This document shows positions 26,962-36,678 of a DNA stretch of 64,000 nt, one piece after another. The stretch is from NCBI RefSeq assembly GCF_002407605.1, contig NZ_NXGV01000004.1, positions 62,001-126,000 on the forward strand. Direction: 5' to 3'. How positions within the stretch are numbered: position 1 is the first letter of the stretch; every line of letters begins with the position of its first letter. The notes beneath the pieces were generated by a model, which had not been told where the DNA came from, made no database searches, and saw only the letters and a program-made list of their open reading frames with translations. This stretch comes from Marinobacter sp. ANT_B65. GTDB lineage: Bacteria; Pseudomonadota; Gammaproteobacteria; Pseudomonadales; Oleiphilaceae. Both the position numbers and the translations under genes were made by a program.

Positions 26962-28872
26962 ATGAGTACCACCAGCGCCTCCCCGGCTCACAAGGTGTAT
27001 AACATTGCCCACTGGAGCGACGGCTATATCGGCGTCAACCCGGAAGGTGAAGTGGTAATCCGGCCAAACCGTGGCAAGAGTGAGGCAGAGATCAACCTGC
27101 CGGAACTTACCCGTTCACTGGTCAATTCCGGCCTCCAGCTACCGGTACTTATTCGCTTTACTGACATCCTTCACGACCGGGTCAACAAGCTATGCAACGC
27201 ATTTAATAAAGTAGCCACAGAGCAAAGCTATGCAGGACGCTACACTGCGGTCTATCCGATCAAGGTTAACCAACAGCGGCGGGTGGTTGAGGAACTGGTT
27301 GCCGCTGAGCCGGCGGCAAGCAACGGGCAGATTGGTCTGGAGGCAGGGAGTAAACCGGAATTAATGGCCGTGCTTGCACTGTCACAACAGCCTGGCTCCG
27401 TTATTGTGTGCAACGGCTACAAAGACCGTGAGTACATTCGCCTGGCTCTGATTGGCCAGAAACTCGGCCACAGGGTATTTATTGTGGTGGAAAAGCAGTC
27501 TGAACTGCCTCTTATTCTCGACGAGGCCAGAAAGCTTGAGGTTTCTCCCCTTATCGGTGTGCGGGTTCGCCTGGCCACTATCGGTAAGGGGAACTGGCAG
27601 AACACCGGCGGTGAGAAGTCCAAGTTCGGGTTATCTGCCAGTCAGGTTCTGGATGTGGTGAATACCCTGCGCAAAGCAGGCGCCCTGGACACCCTGCAGC
27701 TTCTGCACTTTCACCTGGGCTCCCAGATTGCCAACATCCGTGATATCCAGACAGGCCTGCGGGAATGCGCCCGCTTTTACAGTGAGCTCCGGCAAATGGG
27801 CGCTCCTGTAAACACCGTGGATATCGGTGGTGGACTGGGCGTTGACTATGAAGGCACCCGCTCACGCAGTGCCTGCTCGATGAACTACAGCATGCATGAG
27901 TATGCTTACAACGTTGTACACGTGCTGCAGGCTGAGTGTGATCGCCACGGCCTTCCTCACCCTGACCTGATCAGCGAGTCGGGGCGGGCACTGACAGCAC
28001 ACCATTCTGTTCTGGTCACCAACGTCATTGATCATGAGGAACCGGAAGACCGGCCTGCAGCCGCCCCCGAACGGGACGCACCGGCGCCACTACAGGATCT
28101 CTGGCGTGACCTGGAAAGCCTGAAAGATGCAGAATCACCACGCTCACTGGCCGAAATTTACCACGATGTGCTACACGCCATGGCAGATATTCATGGCCAG
28201 TTTGCCCATGGCACACTCTCTCTGCAGGAACGTGCAGATTCAGAAATACTATATATTCGCTGCTGTCGCCTGCTCCAGGGCCAGCTGGATAAAAACAGCA
28301 GGGCTCACCGCGAAATCATTGACGAGCTGAATGAAAAACTGGCCGCCAAGCTGTTCGTCAACTTCTCCCTGTTCCAGTCCCTGCCCGATGTATGGGGTAT
28401 TGACCAGATATTTCCCGTCATGCCGGTCAACGGCCTGAACCGGCCACTCAGCCGGCGCGCAGTAATTCAGGATATCACCTGCGATTCCGATGGACGAATT
28501 GATCGCTACGTGGACGGTCAGGGCACGGAAACCACCCTGCCGCTGCCTGAGGAAAAACCGGGCGAGGCCCTGCTGATGGGTTTTTTCATGACCGGTGCTT
28601 ATCAGGAAATACTGGGGGATATGCACAACCTGTTTGGGGATACCCACTCGGTAGATGTACGCCTCAATGATTCCGGTGGTTTCGACACCAGCACTCCGAT
28701 TGTCGGTGATACCGTTGCCAACGTGCTCAGATATGTGAACTTTGAGCCTGAAAAGCTTCTGGAAGCGTATCGTGAAAAGCTTGCCACAAGCCAGCTGACA
28801 GGGGATATACAGACCACCCTGCTGGCAGAGCTGACGGCCGGGCTTGAAGGGTACACCTACCTGGAAGACTAG
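26962..28872 (+). CDS. speA: Biosynthetic arginine decarboxylase
   Basis: 636 residues (Pseudomonas-type SpeA length). PLP-dependent fold-type III enzyme making agmatine from arginine for polyamine synthesis. The PLP lysine is in the YPIKVNQQ motif near residue 98; further signatures are HFHLGSQIANI, DIGGGLGVDYEG, SESGRALTAHHSVL and LNDSGGFD. ATG 26962 follows GGAAGGA; the longer 5' frame is rejected. The next enzyme (agmatine hydrolysis) is not in the window. Confidence 0.95.
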   Translation: MSTTSASPAHKVYNIAHWSDGYIGVNPEGEVVIRPNRGKSEAEINLPELTRSLVNSGLQLPVLIRFTDILHDRVNKLCNAFNKVATEQSYAGRYTAVYPIKVNQQRRVVEELVAAEPAASNGQIGLEAGSKPELMAVLALSQQPGSVIVCNGYKDREYIRLALIGQKLGHRVFIVVEKQSELPLILDEARKLEVSPLIGVRVRLATIGKGNWQNTGGEKSKFGLSASQVLDVVNTLRKAGALDTLQLLHFHLGSQIANIRDIQTGLRECARFYSELRQMGAPVNTVDIGGGLGVDYEGTRSRSACSMNYSMHEYAYNVVHVLQAECDRHGLPHPDLISESGRALTAHHSVLVTNVIDHEEPEDRPAAAPERDAPAPLQDLWRDLESLKDAESPRSLAEIYHDVLHAMADIHGQFAHGTLSLQERADSEILYIRCCRLLQGQLDKNSRAHREIIDELNEKLAAKLFVNFSLFQSLPDVWGIDQIFPVMPVNGLNRPLSRRAVIQDITCDSDGRIDRYVDGQGTETTLPLPEEKPGEALLMGFFMTGAYQEILGDMHNLFGDTHSVDVRLNDSGGFDTSTPIVGDTVANVLRYVNFEPEKLLEAYREKLATSQLTGDIQTTLLAELTAGLEGYTYLED

Positions 28873-28906
28873 TTTTTTTTGCAAACAAAAGGGTAAAAGA
28901 ACACCG

Positions 28907-28962
28907 CTTCCGGAATTACTTTACCGGAAGGCTGATCCACACTGGCAACGGGCGCGTAAACA
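28907..28962 (+). promoter_or_regulatory. ECF (RpoE/ChrR-type) autoregulatory promoter with adjoining hairpin
   Basis: TGATCC (28933-28938), 18 bp, then TAAACA (28957-28962). TGATCC with this spacing resembles the singlet-oxygen sigma-E promoters of Rhodobacter sphaeroides. Directly upstream, CTTCCGG (28907-28913) and CCGGAAG (28924-28930) form a 7-bp inverted repeat ending two bases before the -35. It may be a weak terminator for speA or an operator. The sigma factor gene starts about 80 bp downstream, so autoregulation is inferred. Confidence 0.55.
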
Positions 28963-29043
28963 CCCTCACTGACAAACCCGTGGCGAGTGCATAGAATGAT
29001 CAACAAAACAAATTTGAATCATGCGACTGTCGAGGAGCGTCCG

Positions 29044-29640
29044 GTGACCACACTGGATACAAAACCAACACGCAGCGGGGGCCGAAAGGACCCCTGGAGC
29101 CAGTTGTTGGTGAAAGTGGGAAAAAGCCAGGACCGTCAGGCTTATCATGCACTATTTGAGCATTTCGCTCCGCAGCTCAAATACTATGCAATGGCAAACG
29201 GCATGGCCAGCCACGCTGAAGAGCTGGTGCAGGAAGTTTTTGTCTCCATCTGGAGACGGGCCTGTCTCTATGACTGGCAAAAAGCCGCAGCCTCAACCTG
29301 GATCTTCACCATCGCCCGGAACCAGCGCATCGATATGCTGCGTAAGATGCGGCGCACCAGCGCTGAGATGCAGGTAGAAACAGAAGACCTCTGGCAAATA
29401 CCCGGTGAAGATGAGAACCAGCCAATTACATCACTGCATCGCCTGATGTCTGAAAAGCGCGTGAGAGAGTCCCTGAGCCATCTGCCAGAAGAACAGATTA
29501 CAGTGATAGCCAAGGTATATATGGAGCAGAAATCCCATCAGATGGTGGCTGACGAACTGAACATTCCCCTTGGCACGGTAAAGAGCCGGGTAAGACTGGC
29601 TCTTGGCAAGCTGAAAGTGATTTTGCAGGACCAGAACGTA
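29044..29640 (+). CDS. rpoE: RpoE-type ECF sigma factor partnered with ChrR
   Basis: About 198 residues. Region 2 (YHALFEHFAPQLKYYAM ... EELVQEVFVSIWRR, STWIFTIARNQRIDMLRK) and region 4 (LPEEQITVIAKVYMEQ ... LNIPLGTVKSRVRLAL) are intact. GTG 29044 has GAGGAG upstream and is preferred to starts at 28987 or 28996, which would lie close to the predicted transcript start. Its stop overlaps the downstream anti-sigma gene (ATGA). Known homologues respond to singlet oxygen or organic peroxides. The exact stop lies at the overlap near 29643. Confidence 0.88.
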
Positions 29641-30278
29641 TGACACGGCATCACCCTGAAAGCCTTCATCTGATGGATTACAGTGCGGGCAACCTGAGCG
29701 AGCCACACGCCCTGTGCGTCCGGCTGCACCTCAACGAATGCGCACTTTGCCGGAGCCGGGTGGAAACTCTCGAAAGCCTGGGTGCGGTGATGATGGAGCA
29801 GCAGCCAAAGGTCAGCGTGTCCGACTCTATGTTTGACAGCATTCTGGCGAAGATAGACAGCACGCCATCGCCACAGACAGAGTTAAAACCGGCGCCCCGG
29901 GTAGGTATCCTTCAGAAACTACTGGGGGATGATATCAATAACCTGCCCTGGAAACGCCAGTTGGGCGATGTCAGCGTACTGGATATTACAGAGAAATTTC
30001 CGGGCCAGAACGAGCAGGTTGTTTTGCAGAAACTTGTCTCTGGAGGCAAGGCTCCGGCGCATACCCACCGAGGTCACGAAACGACCATCGTTCTGCAAGG
30101 TGCGTTTGCGGACCAGAAAGGCGTATTCAATCAGTGGGACTTTGTTGTCCTCACCGAGCAGGATGAACACAAGCCGGTAGCCGTCGGCTGCGAAGACTGC
30201 ATTACCCTCTCCGTCCTGAGTGCTCCGGTCAAACTGACCGGCACCTTTACCCGGATGCTCAATCCCTTTATTCGCTGA
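29640..30278 (+). CDS. chrR: ChrR-family zinc anti-sigma factor with cupin domain
   Basis: 212 residues. The N-terminal zinc anti-sigma domain has the ligand set of R. sphaeroides ChrR: His4/His5, then H30-x3-C34-x2-C37. The C-terminal cupin (about 110-205) has HTHRGHETTIVLQG as the first metal motif and a later Glu/His segment. It holds the sigma factor inactive until singlet oxygen or peroxide triggers its turnover. Translationally coupled to rpoE by ATGA. Confidence 0.9.
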   Translation: MTRHHPESLHLMDYSAGNLSEPHALCVRLHLNECALCRSRVETLESLGAVMMEQQPKVSVSDSMFDSILAKIDSTPSPQTELKPAPRVGILQKLLGDDINNLPWKRQLGDVSVLDITEKFPGQNEQVVLQKLVSGGKAPAHTHRGHETTIVLQGAFADQKGVFNQWDFVVLTEQDEHKPVAVGCEDCITLSVLSAPVKLTGTFTRMLNPFIR

Positions 30279-30406
30279 TATCCTGAACCCGGCCCTGTAA
30301 GTCACCAACGGCACTATTTACGGTATTTTCTGTCTGCTCCGGCACTAGGGTACAATTGCGCTCTTTGATTTCCTCCGGCTTGCGCCCGGACCTGTACGGA
30401 GACCGC

Positions 30407-31198
30407 ATGAACGCCGACGATTATGCTTTCCGCTTTGGCGGTATAGAACGGTTGTATGGCCGCCGCGCCCTGCACGCATTTCGCGACGCCCATATTGCCG
30501 TTATCGGCCTGGGCGGAGTTGGCTCATGGGGCGCAGAAGCCCTGGCTCGCAGCGGTATTGGTACCATAACCCTGGTTGATATGGATGATATCTGTGTATC
30601 CAATACCAACCGGCAGCTTCATGCTCTGGAGGGCCAGTACGGCCGCACCAAAACCGATGCCATGGCAGAGCGCCTCAGAGCCATCAACCCCCATGCGGAT
30701 ATCCGGGTTCACTTTGGTTTTCTGACTCTGAAAAACCTCACAGAACTGATCACACCGGATATGACCGGAGTGATCGACGCCATAGACAGCGTAAAGCCCA
30801 AGGCAGCTCTGATTGCTCACTGTCAGCGCGGAAAGATCCCGATCATCTGCGCCGGTGGCGCGGGGGGCCAGACAGACCCGACGAAAATACTTGTAGCAGA
30901 TCTCAGCAAGACAACTCAGGACCCTCTGCTCGCCAAGGTTCGCAACCTTCTGCGCCGGGAGTACGGATTCTCCCGCAATCCCAAACGACGCTTTGGCATT
31001 GAGGCCGTATACTCAACAGAACAGCTTACGTATCCTGCAGGCGATGGTGAAGTCTGCCTGCAGAAGCCTGCAACTGAAGGTCCCTCGCGGCTTGACTGTG
31101 CGTCTGGCTTCGGCGCTGCCTGCCCGGTTACCGGCAGTTTTGGCCTGTTCGCAGCCTCCCGACTGTTAAATCGCATTGCACGACGCGCCAACCAATAA
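30407..31198 (+). CDS. tcdA: tRNA threonylcarbamoyladenosine dehydratase TcdA
   Basis: 263 residues, E1-like ThiF/MoeB superfamily. Nucleotide-binding GLGGVGSWGAEALARSGIG, the NRQLHA motif, and IDAIDSVKPKAALI. Cys residues near the C-terminus (CASGFGAACPVTGSFG) fit TcdA/CsdL. It cyclises t6A37 to ct6A in ANN-decoding tRNAs using ATP. ATG 30407 follows GGAG by five bases. Confidence 0.93.
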   Translation: MNADDYAFRFGGIERLYGRRALHAFRDAHIAVIGLGGVGSWGAEALARSGIGTITLVDMDDICVSNTNRQLHALEGQYGRTKTDAMAERLRAINPHADIRVHFGFLTLKNLTELITPDMTGVIDAIDSVKPKAALIAHCQRGKIPIICAGGAGGQTDPTKILVADLSKTTQDPLLAKVRNLLRREYGFSRNPKRRFGIEAVYSTEQLTYPAGDGEVCLQKPATEGPSRLDCASGFGAACPVTGSFGLFAASRLLNRIARRANQ

Positions 31199-31219
31199 CC
31201 ACACGGGTTCCAGACTTTT

Positions 31220-33106
31220 ATGCCAGCCAGCACAGTCCTGATTCTAGCCAGCATCGGTATTCTTTCACTGTCGTTTCAGTGGCTCGCCTGGCGCGTGCGC
31301 GTGCCCGCCATTCTTTTCCTGCTCGCCGGCGGGATTCTTGTGGGCCCCGTACTGGGCTATCTCAACCCGGACGAGGTATTCGGTGACCTGCTGTTCCCTA
31401 TGGTCTCTCTGGCCGTTGCCATCATCCTGTTTGAGGGCAGCCTGACATTGCGGTTTGAGGAAATCCGCGGACACAGCAAGATGGCCCGTAACCTCATTCC
31501 GATAGGCTCGATAGTAACCGGCATTATCGGCACCCTCGCCGCGCGCTGGGTTCTCGACATATCCTGGGCAGTTGCCATGCTCTTCGGCGCCATTTCCATA
31601 GTGACCGGGCCGACAGTTATTGCGCCACTGCTGCGCTCGGTTCGTCCCAGTGCCAAGATAGCCAACATCCTGCGTTGGGAAGGCATCATCATTGACCCGG
31701 TGGGCGCCTTGCTGGCGGTACTGGTATTCGAAGGTATCGTCTCCTGGGGCCAGGGCAATGTGTTCGGCCACTCCCTGTATATTTTCGGCAAAACGCTGCT
31801 GATTGGCTTCGCTCTTGGCGCCCTTGCCGGCTACCTGAATGGTCTGGCACTGCGTAAACATCTGATCCCACATTATCTTCACAATGCCGGCACCCTCACT
31901 TTCATGCTCGGGGTTTATGCGTTCTCCAACGAGATGGCCCATGAATCCGGCCTGCTCACGGTTACGGTTATGGGAATCTGGATGGCCAACATGAAGCAGG
32001 TCTCTGTCGACAGCATTCTTGAATTCAAGGAGTCCCTGAGTGTCCTGCTGATCTCGGCACTGTTCATTATTCTCGCTGCCCGGGTAGAGTTCGCCGCGAT
32101 TGCTGATCTGGGATGGGGACTGGCCGTGGTTCTGGCGGTTCTGATGCTGATCGCCCGCCCGCTCAGTGTGTTTTTATCCGCTATCGGAACCGATCTGAAC
32201 TGGCGGGAAAAACTCTTTTTGAGCTGGATTGCGCCCAGAGGCATTGTTGCCGCAGCGGTTTCCGCACTGTTTGCTTTCCAGTTACAGAAGCTGGGTTATG
32301 AAAGCGCCGCAGCACTGGTTCCCATGGTCTTTGTACTGATCATTGCCACCGTCACCCTGCAAAGCCTCACCGCCCGCCCTGTGGCCAGGCTGCTGAATGT
32401 GACCGAGCCTGCAGAGTATGGTTTCCTGATTCTCGGCGCCAACCAGGTTGCACGGATGATCGGCCAGGCCCTCAGAAAGCATGAGGTTCCGGTCACCCTC
32501 GCGGATACCAACTGGGAAAACGTACGCCAGGCACGGATGGACAATCTGAAGGTGTACTTTGGCAACCCGATTTCCGAGCATGCCTCAAGCCATCTTGATC
32601 TGACCGGCATAGGTAACCTGTTGGTCATTTCGCCGTACAAACACATGAATTCGCTGGCCACTTACCATTTCCTGGACTGGTTCGGTGACAACAGCGTATT
32701 CAGTCTTGCGGAAGGTGATCAGGATCAGAAAGCACGTCATCAGACTGCCGAAAAAATCCAGATGACACGAGGGCTTTTCGACGGAGTGAGCTACGCCAAA
32801 CTGGCCAGCCTCGCAAGCCAGGGGTATTCAATAAAAACCACTCAGCTCAGCGAGGAATTTAAATACACTGATTTTCTCGATACCTATCAGGGCCAGGCTC
32901 TGGTGCTGTTTGTATTCGACAGCAAGAACCGCATCAAACCTGTACGCAGCATGGATAACCTGAAACCCGACGACGACTGGATACTGATCAGCCTGGTGCC
33001 GCCGCAGAACCATAAAGAGCGAAAAGACAAGGAAAACAGAGCGGTAGCGGAGCCATCTGCACGGGGCAAAGAGCCTTCTGCAGAAGACTCAATACCCGAA
33101 AGCTGA
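31220..33106 (+). CDS. CPA1 Na+/H+ antiporter with C-terminal TrkA-N-like domain
   Basis: 628 residues. Residues about 1-395 hold some 12 hydrophobic helices with Na/H-exchanger motifs (ILFEGSLTLRFEEI, SIVTGPTVIAPLLRSVRPS, EGIIIDPVGALLAVLVFE). The soluble tail (about 400-628) begins with a Rossmann-like segment (YGFLILGANQVARMIGQAL ... VTLADTN), as in TrkA-N/KTN domains that gate cation transport through nucleotides. Probably pH and sodium homeostasis in a marine cell. Starts 22 bp after tcdA. Confidence 0.85.
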   Translation: MPASTVLILASIGILSLSFQWLAWRVRVPAILFLLAGGILVGPVLGYLNPDEVFGDLLFPMVSLAVAIILFEGSLTLRFEEIRGHSKMARNLIPIGSIVTGIIGTLAARWVLDISWAVAMLFGAISIVTGPTVIAPLLRSVRPSAKIANILRWEGIIIDPVGALLAVLVFEGIVSWGQGNVFGHSLYIFGKTLLIGFALGALAGYLNGLALRKHLIPHYLHNAGTLTFMLGVYAFSNEMAHESGLLTVTVMGIWMANMKQVSVDSILEFKESLSVLLISALFIILAARVEFAAIADLGWGLAVVLAVLMLIARPLSVFLSAIGTDLNWREKLFLSWIAPRGIVAAAVSALFAFQLQKLGYESAAALVPMVFVLIIATVTLQSLTARPVARLLNVTEPAEYGFLILGANQVARMIGQALRKHEVPVTLADTNWENVRQARMDNLKVYFGNPISEHASSHLDLTGIGNLLVISPYKHMNSLATYHFLDWFGDNSVFSLAEGDQDQKARHQTAEKIQMTRGLFDGVSYAKLASLASQGYSIKTTQLSEEFKYTDFLDTYQGQALVLFVFDSKNRIKPVRSMDNLKPDDDWILISLVPPQNHKERKDKENRAVAEPSARGKEPSAEDSIPES

Positions 33107-33109
33107 GGT

Positions 33110-34093
33110 TTAACGGCAGTCCAGTACCAGCTTGCCACGCACATGCCCACCTTCAAGAAGCTCGTGGGCCTGTGCAACCTGATCCAGTTTGAAAAACTTC
33201 TCAATGTGCACCTTCACATCGCCATCTTCAATCAGCTCGGCGATCTCATCCAGATGAAACACATCCGGGCGCACGGTCATACCATGCGCCCTTAACCCCT
33301 GCTCCTCGGCAGCACTGACAATCTCATCTGCGGTAATTGTAGGAATAGTAACCAGCACGCCACCCTCACCCAAGGCCCTCAGGGATCGCTTGCCTGTATC
33401 GCCTCCGACCAGATCCAGCACCACATCCAGCCCGAAACACTCATCAGCGATATCGGTTGTGTGATAATCAATAACTTCATGGACACCAAGCTCTGCAAGG
33501 AAATCCCGGTTGCCCGCTGAAGCTGTTGCAATTACATGGGCGCCACGTGCCAGCGCAAACTGCACAGCGAGGTGCCCGACACCGCCAGCGCCTGCGTGAA
33601 CCAGAACTTTTTGTCCAGGTTCAAGTTTGGCCACTTCAAACAGCGCCTGCCAGGCGGTGAGCGCCGCAAGCGGAAGAGCCCCTGCGGTTACAAGGTCAAG
33701 CTCTTCAGGCACGATGGCCAGCTCATCTGCAGTAGCAAGGGCATACTCGGAATATCCCCCGCCATTCAATGGAAAGCCAATCATCCCCATCACCCGATCC
33801 CCGGGTGCCAGGGTGATTACTCCATCGCCTGTGGCAACGACTTCCCCGGCAACATCGTAACCCGGCGTCCAGGGCATTGAATTTTCAATCTGCTGGGCCA
33901 CAAACCCGAACCCTTTGCGGGTTTTCCAGTCAATAGGGTTAAGCCCGGCACCGTGTACGCGGATCAGCACTTCGCCTTCTTGCGGAGACGGAATGTCCGA
34001 GCTTACAACCTGCAGAACATCACGCTCACCAAATTCATGGTAGACCACCTTTTTCATGGAAGATTCAGGCTGCTGATTGATGTTTGTATCCAT
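33110..34093 (-). CDS. NADP-dependent zinc-independent alcohol dehydrogenase/quinone oxidoreductase (MDR family)
   Basis: 327 residues. GroES-like N-terminal domain (VHGAGLNPIDWKTRKG, GYDVAGEVVATG) and a Rossmann domain with HAGAGGVGHLAVQFALARG, without the zinc-binding cysteines of classical ADHs. ATG 34093 is set by GGAG six bases upstream. The substrate is unknown; this subfamily reduces quinones or enones with NADPH. It is convergent with the antiporter, only 3 bp apart. Confidence 0.85.
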   Translation of the reverse strand: MDTNINQQPESSMKKVVYHEFGERDVLQVVSSDIPSPQEGEVLIRVHGAGLNPIDWKTRKGFGFVAQQIENSMPWTPGYDVAGEVVATGDGVITLAPGDRVMGMIGFPLNGGGYSEYALATADELAIVPEELDLVTAGALPLAALTAWQALFEVAKLEPGQKVLVHAGAGGVGHLAVQFALARGAHVIATASAGNRDFLAELGVHEVIDYHTTDIADECFGLDVVLDLVGGDTGKRSLRALGEGGVLVTIPTITADEIVSAAEEQGLRAHGMTVRPDVFHLDEIAELIEDGDVKVHIEKFFKLDQVAQAHELLEGGHVRGKLVLDCR

Positions 34094-34195
34094 GGATATC
34101 TCCAAAAAATGGCGCTGACAGTGTCTGACGGGGAGTAGGTATTCTGTTCTTTTATCAGGTTAACAGAAGTTAGCACGAATAGTGACTCAGACGGG

Positions 34196-34657
34196 CTACA
34201 GGCCCTTCCCTCCAACCACTCTGGCCGCGGCCATGATATCGGCGAACTCTTTCGGCGCTCGGGATGGGCGCTGGGTTTTCAGGTCAACACAGGCGTGGGT
34301 TGAAACCGCACGCATCAGTGTCTTGCCATCGGCAGGACGTACAAGCTGAAACTGCCTCGCTGAGCGAAAGCGGCCATCAAAGCCGGTAAGCCAGGTTCCC
34401 ATAACCAGATGGTCTCCGGCATTGGCTGATACCAGGTAGTCAATTTCCGTGCGGGTAATCGCCATCGCCTTGCCCGTTAACTCGTGCAGTTCCCAGGTCA
34501 TACCCAGACTTTCCACGTGGGCCCAGCTGATGTCTTCAAGCCAGCGCACATAAACCACATTATTGGCGTGCCCCAGCCGGTCGGTATCATCCTCGTTAAC
34601 CTGAATATCGAGAATAAAAGGATCCGGCAGATCCCACTGTCGTGACTGCTCAGGCAT
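34196..34657 (-). CDS. 4-hydroxybenzoyl-CoA-type hot-dog acyl-CoA thioesterase
   Basis: 153 residues. The YbgC/4HBT active-site signature is visible as DTDRLGHANNVVYVRWLED, where the first Asp is the usual catalytic residue, and the hot-dog core follows. It hydrolyses acyl-CoAs; chain specificity is not readable. Its ATG overlaps the stop of the strictosidine-synthase-like gene (TAATG), the last gene of a three-gene operon. Confidence 0.85.
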   Translation of the reverse strand: MPEQSRQWDLPDPFILDIQVNEDDTDRLGHANNVVYVRWLEDISWAHVESLGMTWELHELTGKAMAITRTEIDYLVSANAGDHLVMGTWLTGFDGRFRSARQFQLVRPADGKTLMRAVSTHACVDLKTQRPSRAPKEFADIMAAARVVGGKGL

Positions 34658-35739
34658 TACTGCTCTCCAAGGCCAGGAATAACCCGCATCGGTAACCGTC
34701 CGATACGGTCGTTGTGAAGTGAACCAAAGTAAAGGTAGCCGCCGTGGGGGTTCACTGAAGTAATTTCCTGCAGATGCATACCACCGGGATCATGAAGGCT
34801 GGCTATCACCCTGCCAGTATGATCGAACGCCACAGCCAGGCCATATTCCTGAGGCGCCGGCTGCAGGCTTTGCGGCAGCTTGGCAACCAGCTCCTTGAGC
34901 CAGGGGACAGGATGTAAAGTATCAATACTGGCATTGCGGAGTGTAGGGAATGCCACCCAGAACCGGCCACTTTCATCCACCGCCAGGTTGTCGGGAAAAC
35001 CCGGCAGATTATCCGCAAAGATTTCTGTCTGTCCGGCCCTCGGCCCGCTTATCCAGTAACGGTGAATACGGTATTTCCAGGTTTCATTAACCAATACATA
35101 ATCACCGCCCGGGGCTACAGCCACCCCGTTGGCAAAATGCATATCGCCCAGCAACACCTCTGTTTCCCCGGTTTTCGGAGAATATCGCAAAAGCCTGCCA
35201 TGGGGCCTCATTTCCAGCAGGTCGAGCTGGTAATCAGGCTGATGGAAGCGGGAACTGGCATCGGTGAAATATATCCGGCCATCCGCAGCTATATCAGCGT
35301 CATCAGTAAACCGGAAGGGGATACCCTCGGCCTCCCGGCTGAGCACCGTAACATCGCCATCCCGGGTGACAGAGAGCAGCCCCTTCCAGGCATCCGCAAC
35401 AATCAGGTTTCCATTGTGGTCAAACACCATCCCCAGGGGACGGCCTCCCGTTGACAGCCAGTTTTCAACATGGCCATCCGGGAACACACGCACTATGTAC
35501 CCGTTCTGGGTACCCGCATAGACCACACCCTCAGTATTAACCGCTGTGTCTTCAGGCCCATAGATCTGCCCCAGTGCCAGCAACTCTGCCTGTTGCAGGC
35601 GTTCATTCGGCGCCAGCAAGCCGGTCATGGGCTCGGGAGACGGCGGCTGCCATGCCAGAGCACTGACAGGTGACGGCAGCAGCAAAAACCCACCTGACAG
35701 GAGAAACAGAACCACCAACCCAGCCATCAACCACTTCAT
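34657..35739 (-). CDS. Strictosidine synthase-like/SMP-30-type six-bladed beta-propeller protein
   Basis: 360 residues with an N-terminal membrane anchor or signal (residues about 4-20). The propeller contains the Str_synth signature (VALAPGGDYVLVNETWKYRI, FADNLPGFPDNLAVDESG), as in bacterial homologues of animal APMAP and plant strictosidine synthase-like proteins, which are usually lactonases or esterases rather than strictosidine synthases. Probably attached to the periplasmic face of the inner membrane. Between an alpha/beta hydrolase and a thioesterase gene, so ester or lipid hydrolysis is suggested. Confidence 0.8.
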   Translation of the reverse strand: MKWLMAGLVVLFLLSGGFLLLPSPVSALAWQPPSPEPMTGLLAPNERLQQAELLALGQIYGPEDTAVNTEGVVYAGTQNGYIVRVFPDGHVENWLSTGGRPLGMVFDHNGNLIVADAWKGLLSVTRDGDVTVLSREAEGIPFRFTDDADIAADGRIYFTDASSRFHQPDYQLDLLEMRPHGRLLRYSPKTGETEVLLGDMHFANGVAVAPGGDYVLVNETWKYRIHRYWISGPRAGQTEIFADNLPGFPDNLAVDESGRFWVAFPTLRNASIDTLHPVPWLKELVAKLPQSLQPAPQEYGLAVAFDHTGRVIASLHDPGGMHLQEITSVNPHGGYLYFGSLHNDRIGRLPMRVIPGLGEQ

Positions 35740-35769
35740 ACACTTGACCTGCGCATTATCGGGCGACTG

Positions 35770-36582
35770 TTACAGGGTATCGTCGATATCGCGACCTTCC
35801 AGAAAACGCCGGCACAACGCCACAAACGTATCTGTTTTCTCTGCATGCAACCAGTGCCCGGTGCCTTCAATGATGCTTAGCTGAGCATGTGGAAACAGGC
35901 GGAAAATTTCATCTCTGTGTTTTTCCTGGATATAGGCTGAATCAGCGCCTTTCAAAAACAGCACGGGGCCCTCGTATGGGGCTTCACCCTCTGGCGCACT
36001 GGCAAGATTAGCGTAGCAGGCCTCAATCGCCTTCAGGTTAAGGCGCCACCGGTAAACAGGACCTCCATCCAGCTGTTCCTGTTTCGGGATCCGCTCAAGG
36101 TTCATAAGCAAAAACTGCCTGGTAGCTTCCATATCCACAAACCTGGCCATCTGTACATCGGCCTCCCGGCGCGAGCGCACATTTGTCAGATCGATCTGCT
36201 TCAGACCTTCAAGAACAGCATCATGACGCGGCTTATAAGACACGGGCGCAATATCAGCAACAATGATTTTTTCGACCCGCTCCGGCGCCTGCAAGGCAAC
36301 CTGCATGGCTACTTTTCCGCCCATCGAATGCCCTAACAGGCAGGCTTTGTCGATCCCCTGCTCATCCATGTATGCAACCACATCCTCAGCCATAGAAGGG
36401 TAATCCATGGTGTCGGTGTGGGGTGAGCTGCCATGGTTGCGCTGATCCAACGCATGAATCTGCCACTCGTTCTGCAGTTTCCTGGCAACACCACCAAGAT
36501 TCTCAAGGGACCCGAATAAACCGTGCAGCAGGATCAAAGGGGACCCCTCTCCGGTAATTCTGTGGTTCAGTTTAACGCTCAT
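35770..36582 (-). CDS. Alpha/beta-fold hydrolase, YbfF-like esterase
   Basis: 270 residues. Oxyanion region LILLHGLFGSLENLG, nucleophile elbow LLGHSMGGKVAMQ, and catalytic His in IEGTGHWLHAEK near residue 245. YbfF enzymes hydrolyse short or acyl-CoA-type esters. GGAGG ribosome site lies 10 nt upstream of the ATG. First gene of the hydrolase/propeller/thioesterase set, 30 bp before the propeller gene. Confidence 0.88.
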   Translation of the reverse strand: MSVKLNHRITGEGSPLILLHGLFGSLENLGGVARKLQNEWQIHALDQRNHGSSPHTDTMDYPSMAEDVVAYMDEQGIDKACLLGHSMGGKVAMQVALQAPERVEKIIVADIAPVSYKPRHDAVLEGLKQIDLTNVRSRREADVQMARFVDMEATRQFLLMNLERIPKQEQLDGGPVYRWRLNLKAIEACYANLASAPEGEAPYEGPVLFLKGADSAYIQEKHRDEIFRLFPHAQLSIIEGTGHWLHAEKTDTFVALCRRFLEGRDIDDTL

Positions 36583-36678
36583 GGGCAGCTAGCCTCCGTC
36601 AGAAATCGGATTATTTAAATGCCGATACATTAACACTGCCAGCATCATGAGCAAGGGAAGAGGGTATTTTCATGCAGC

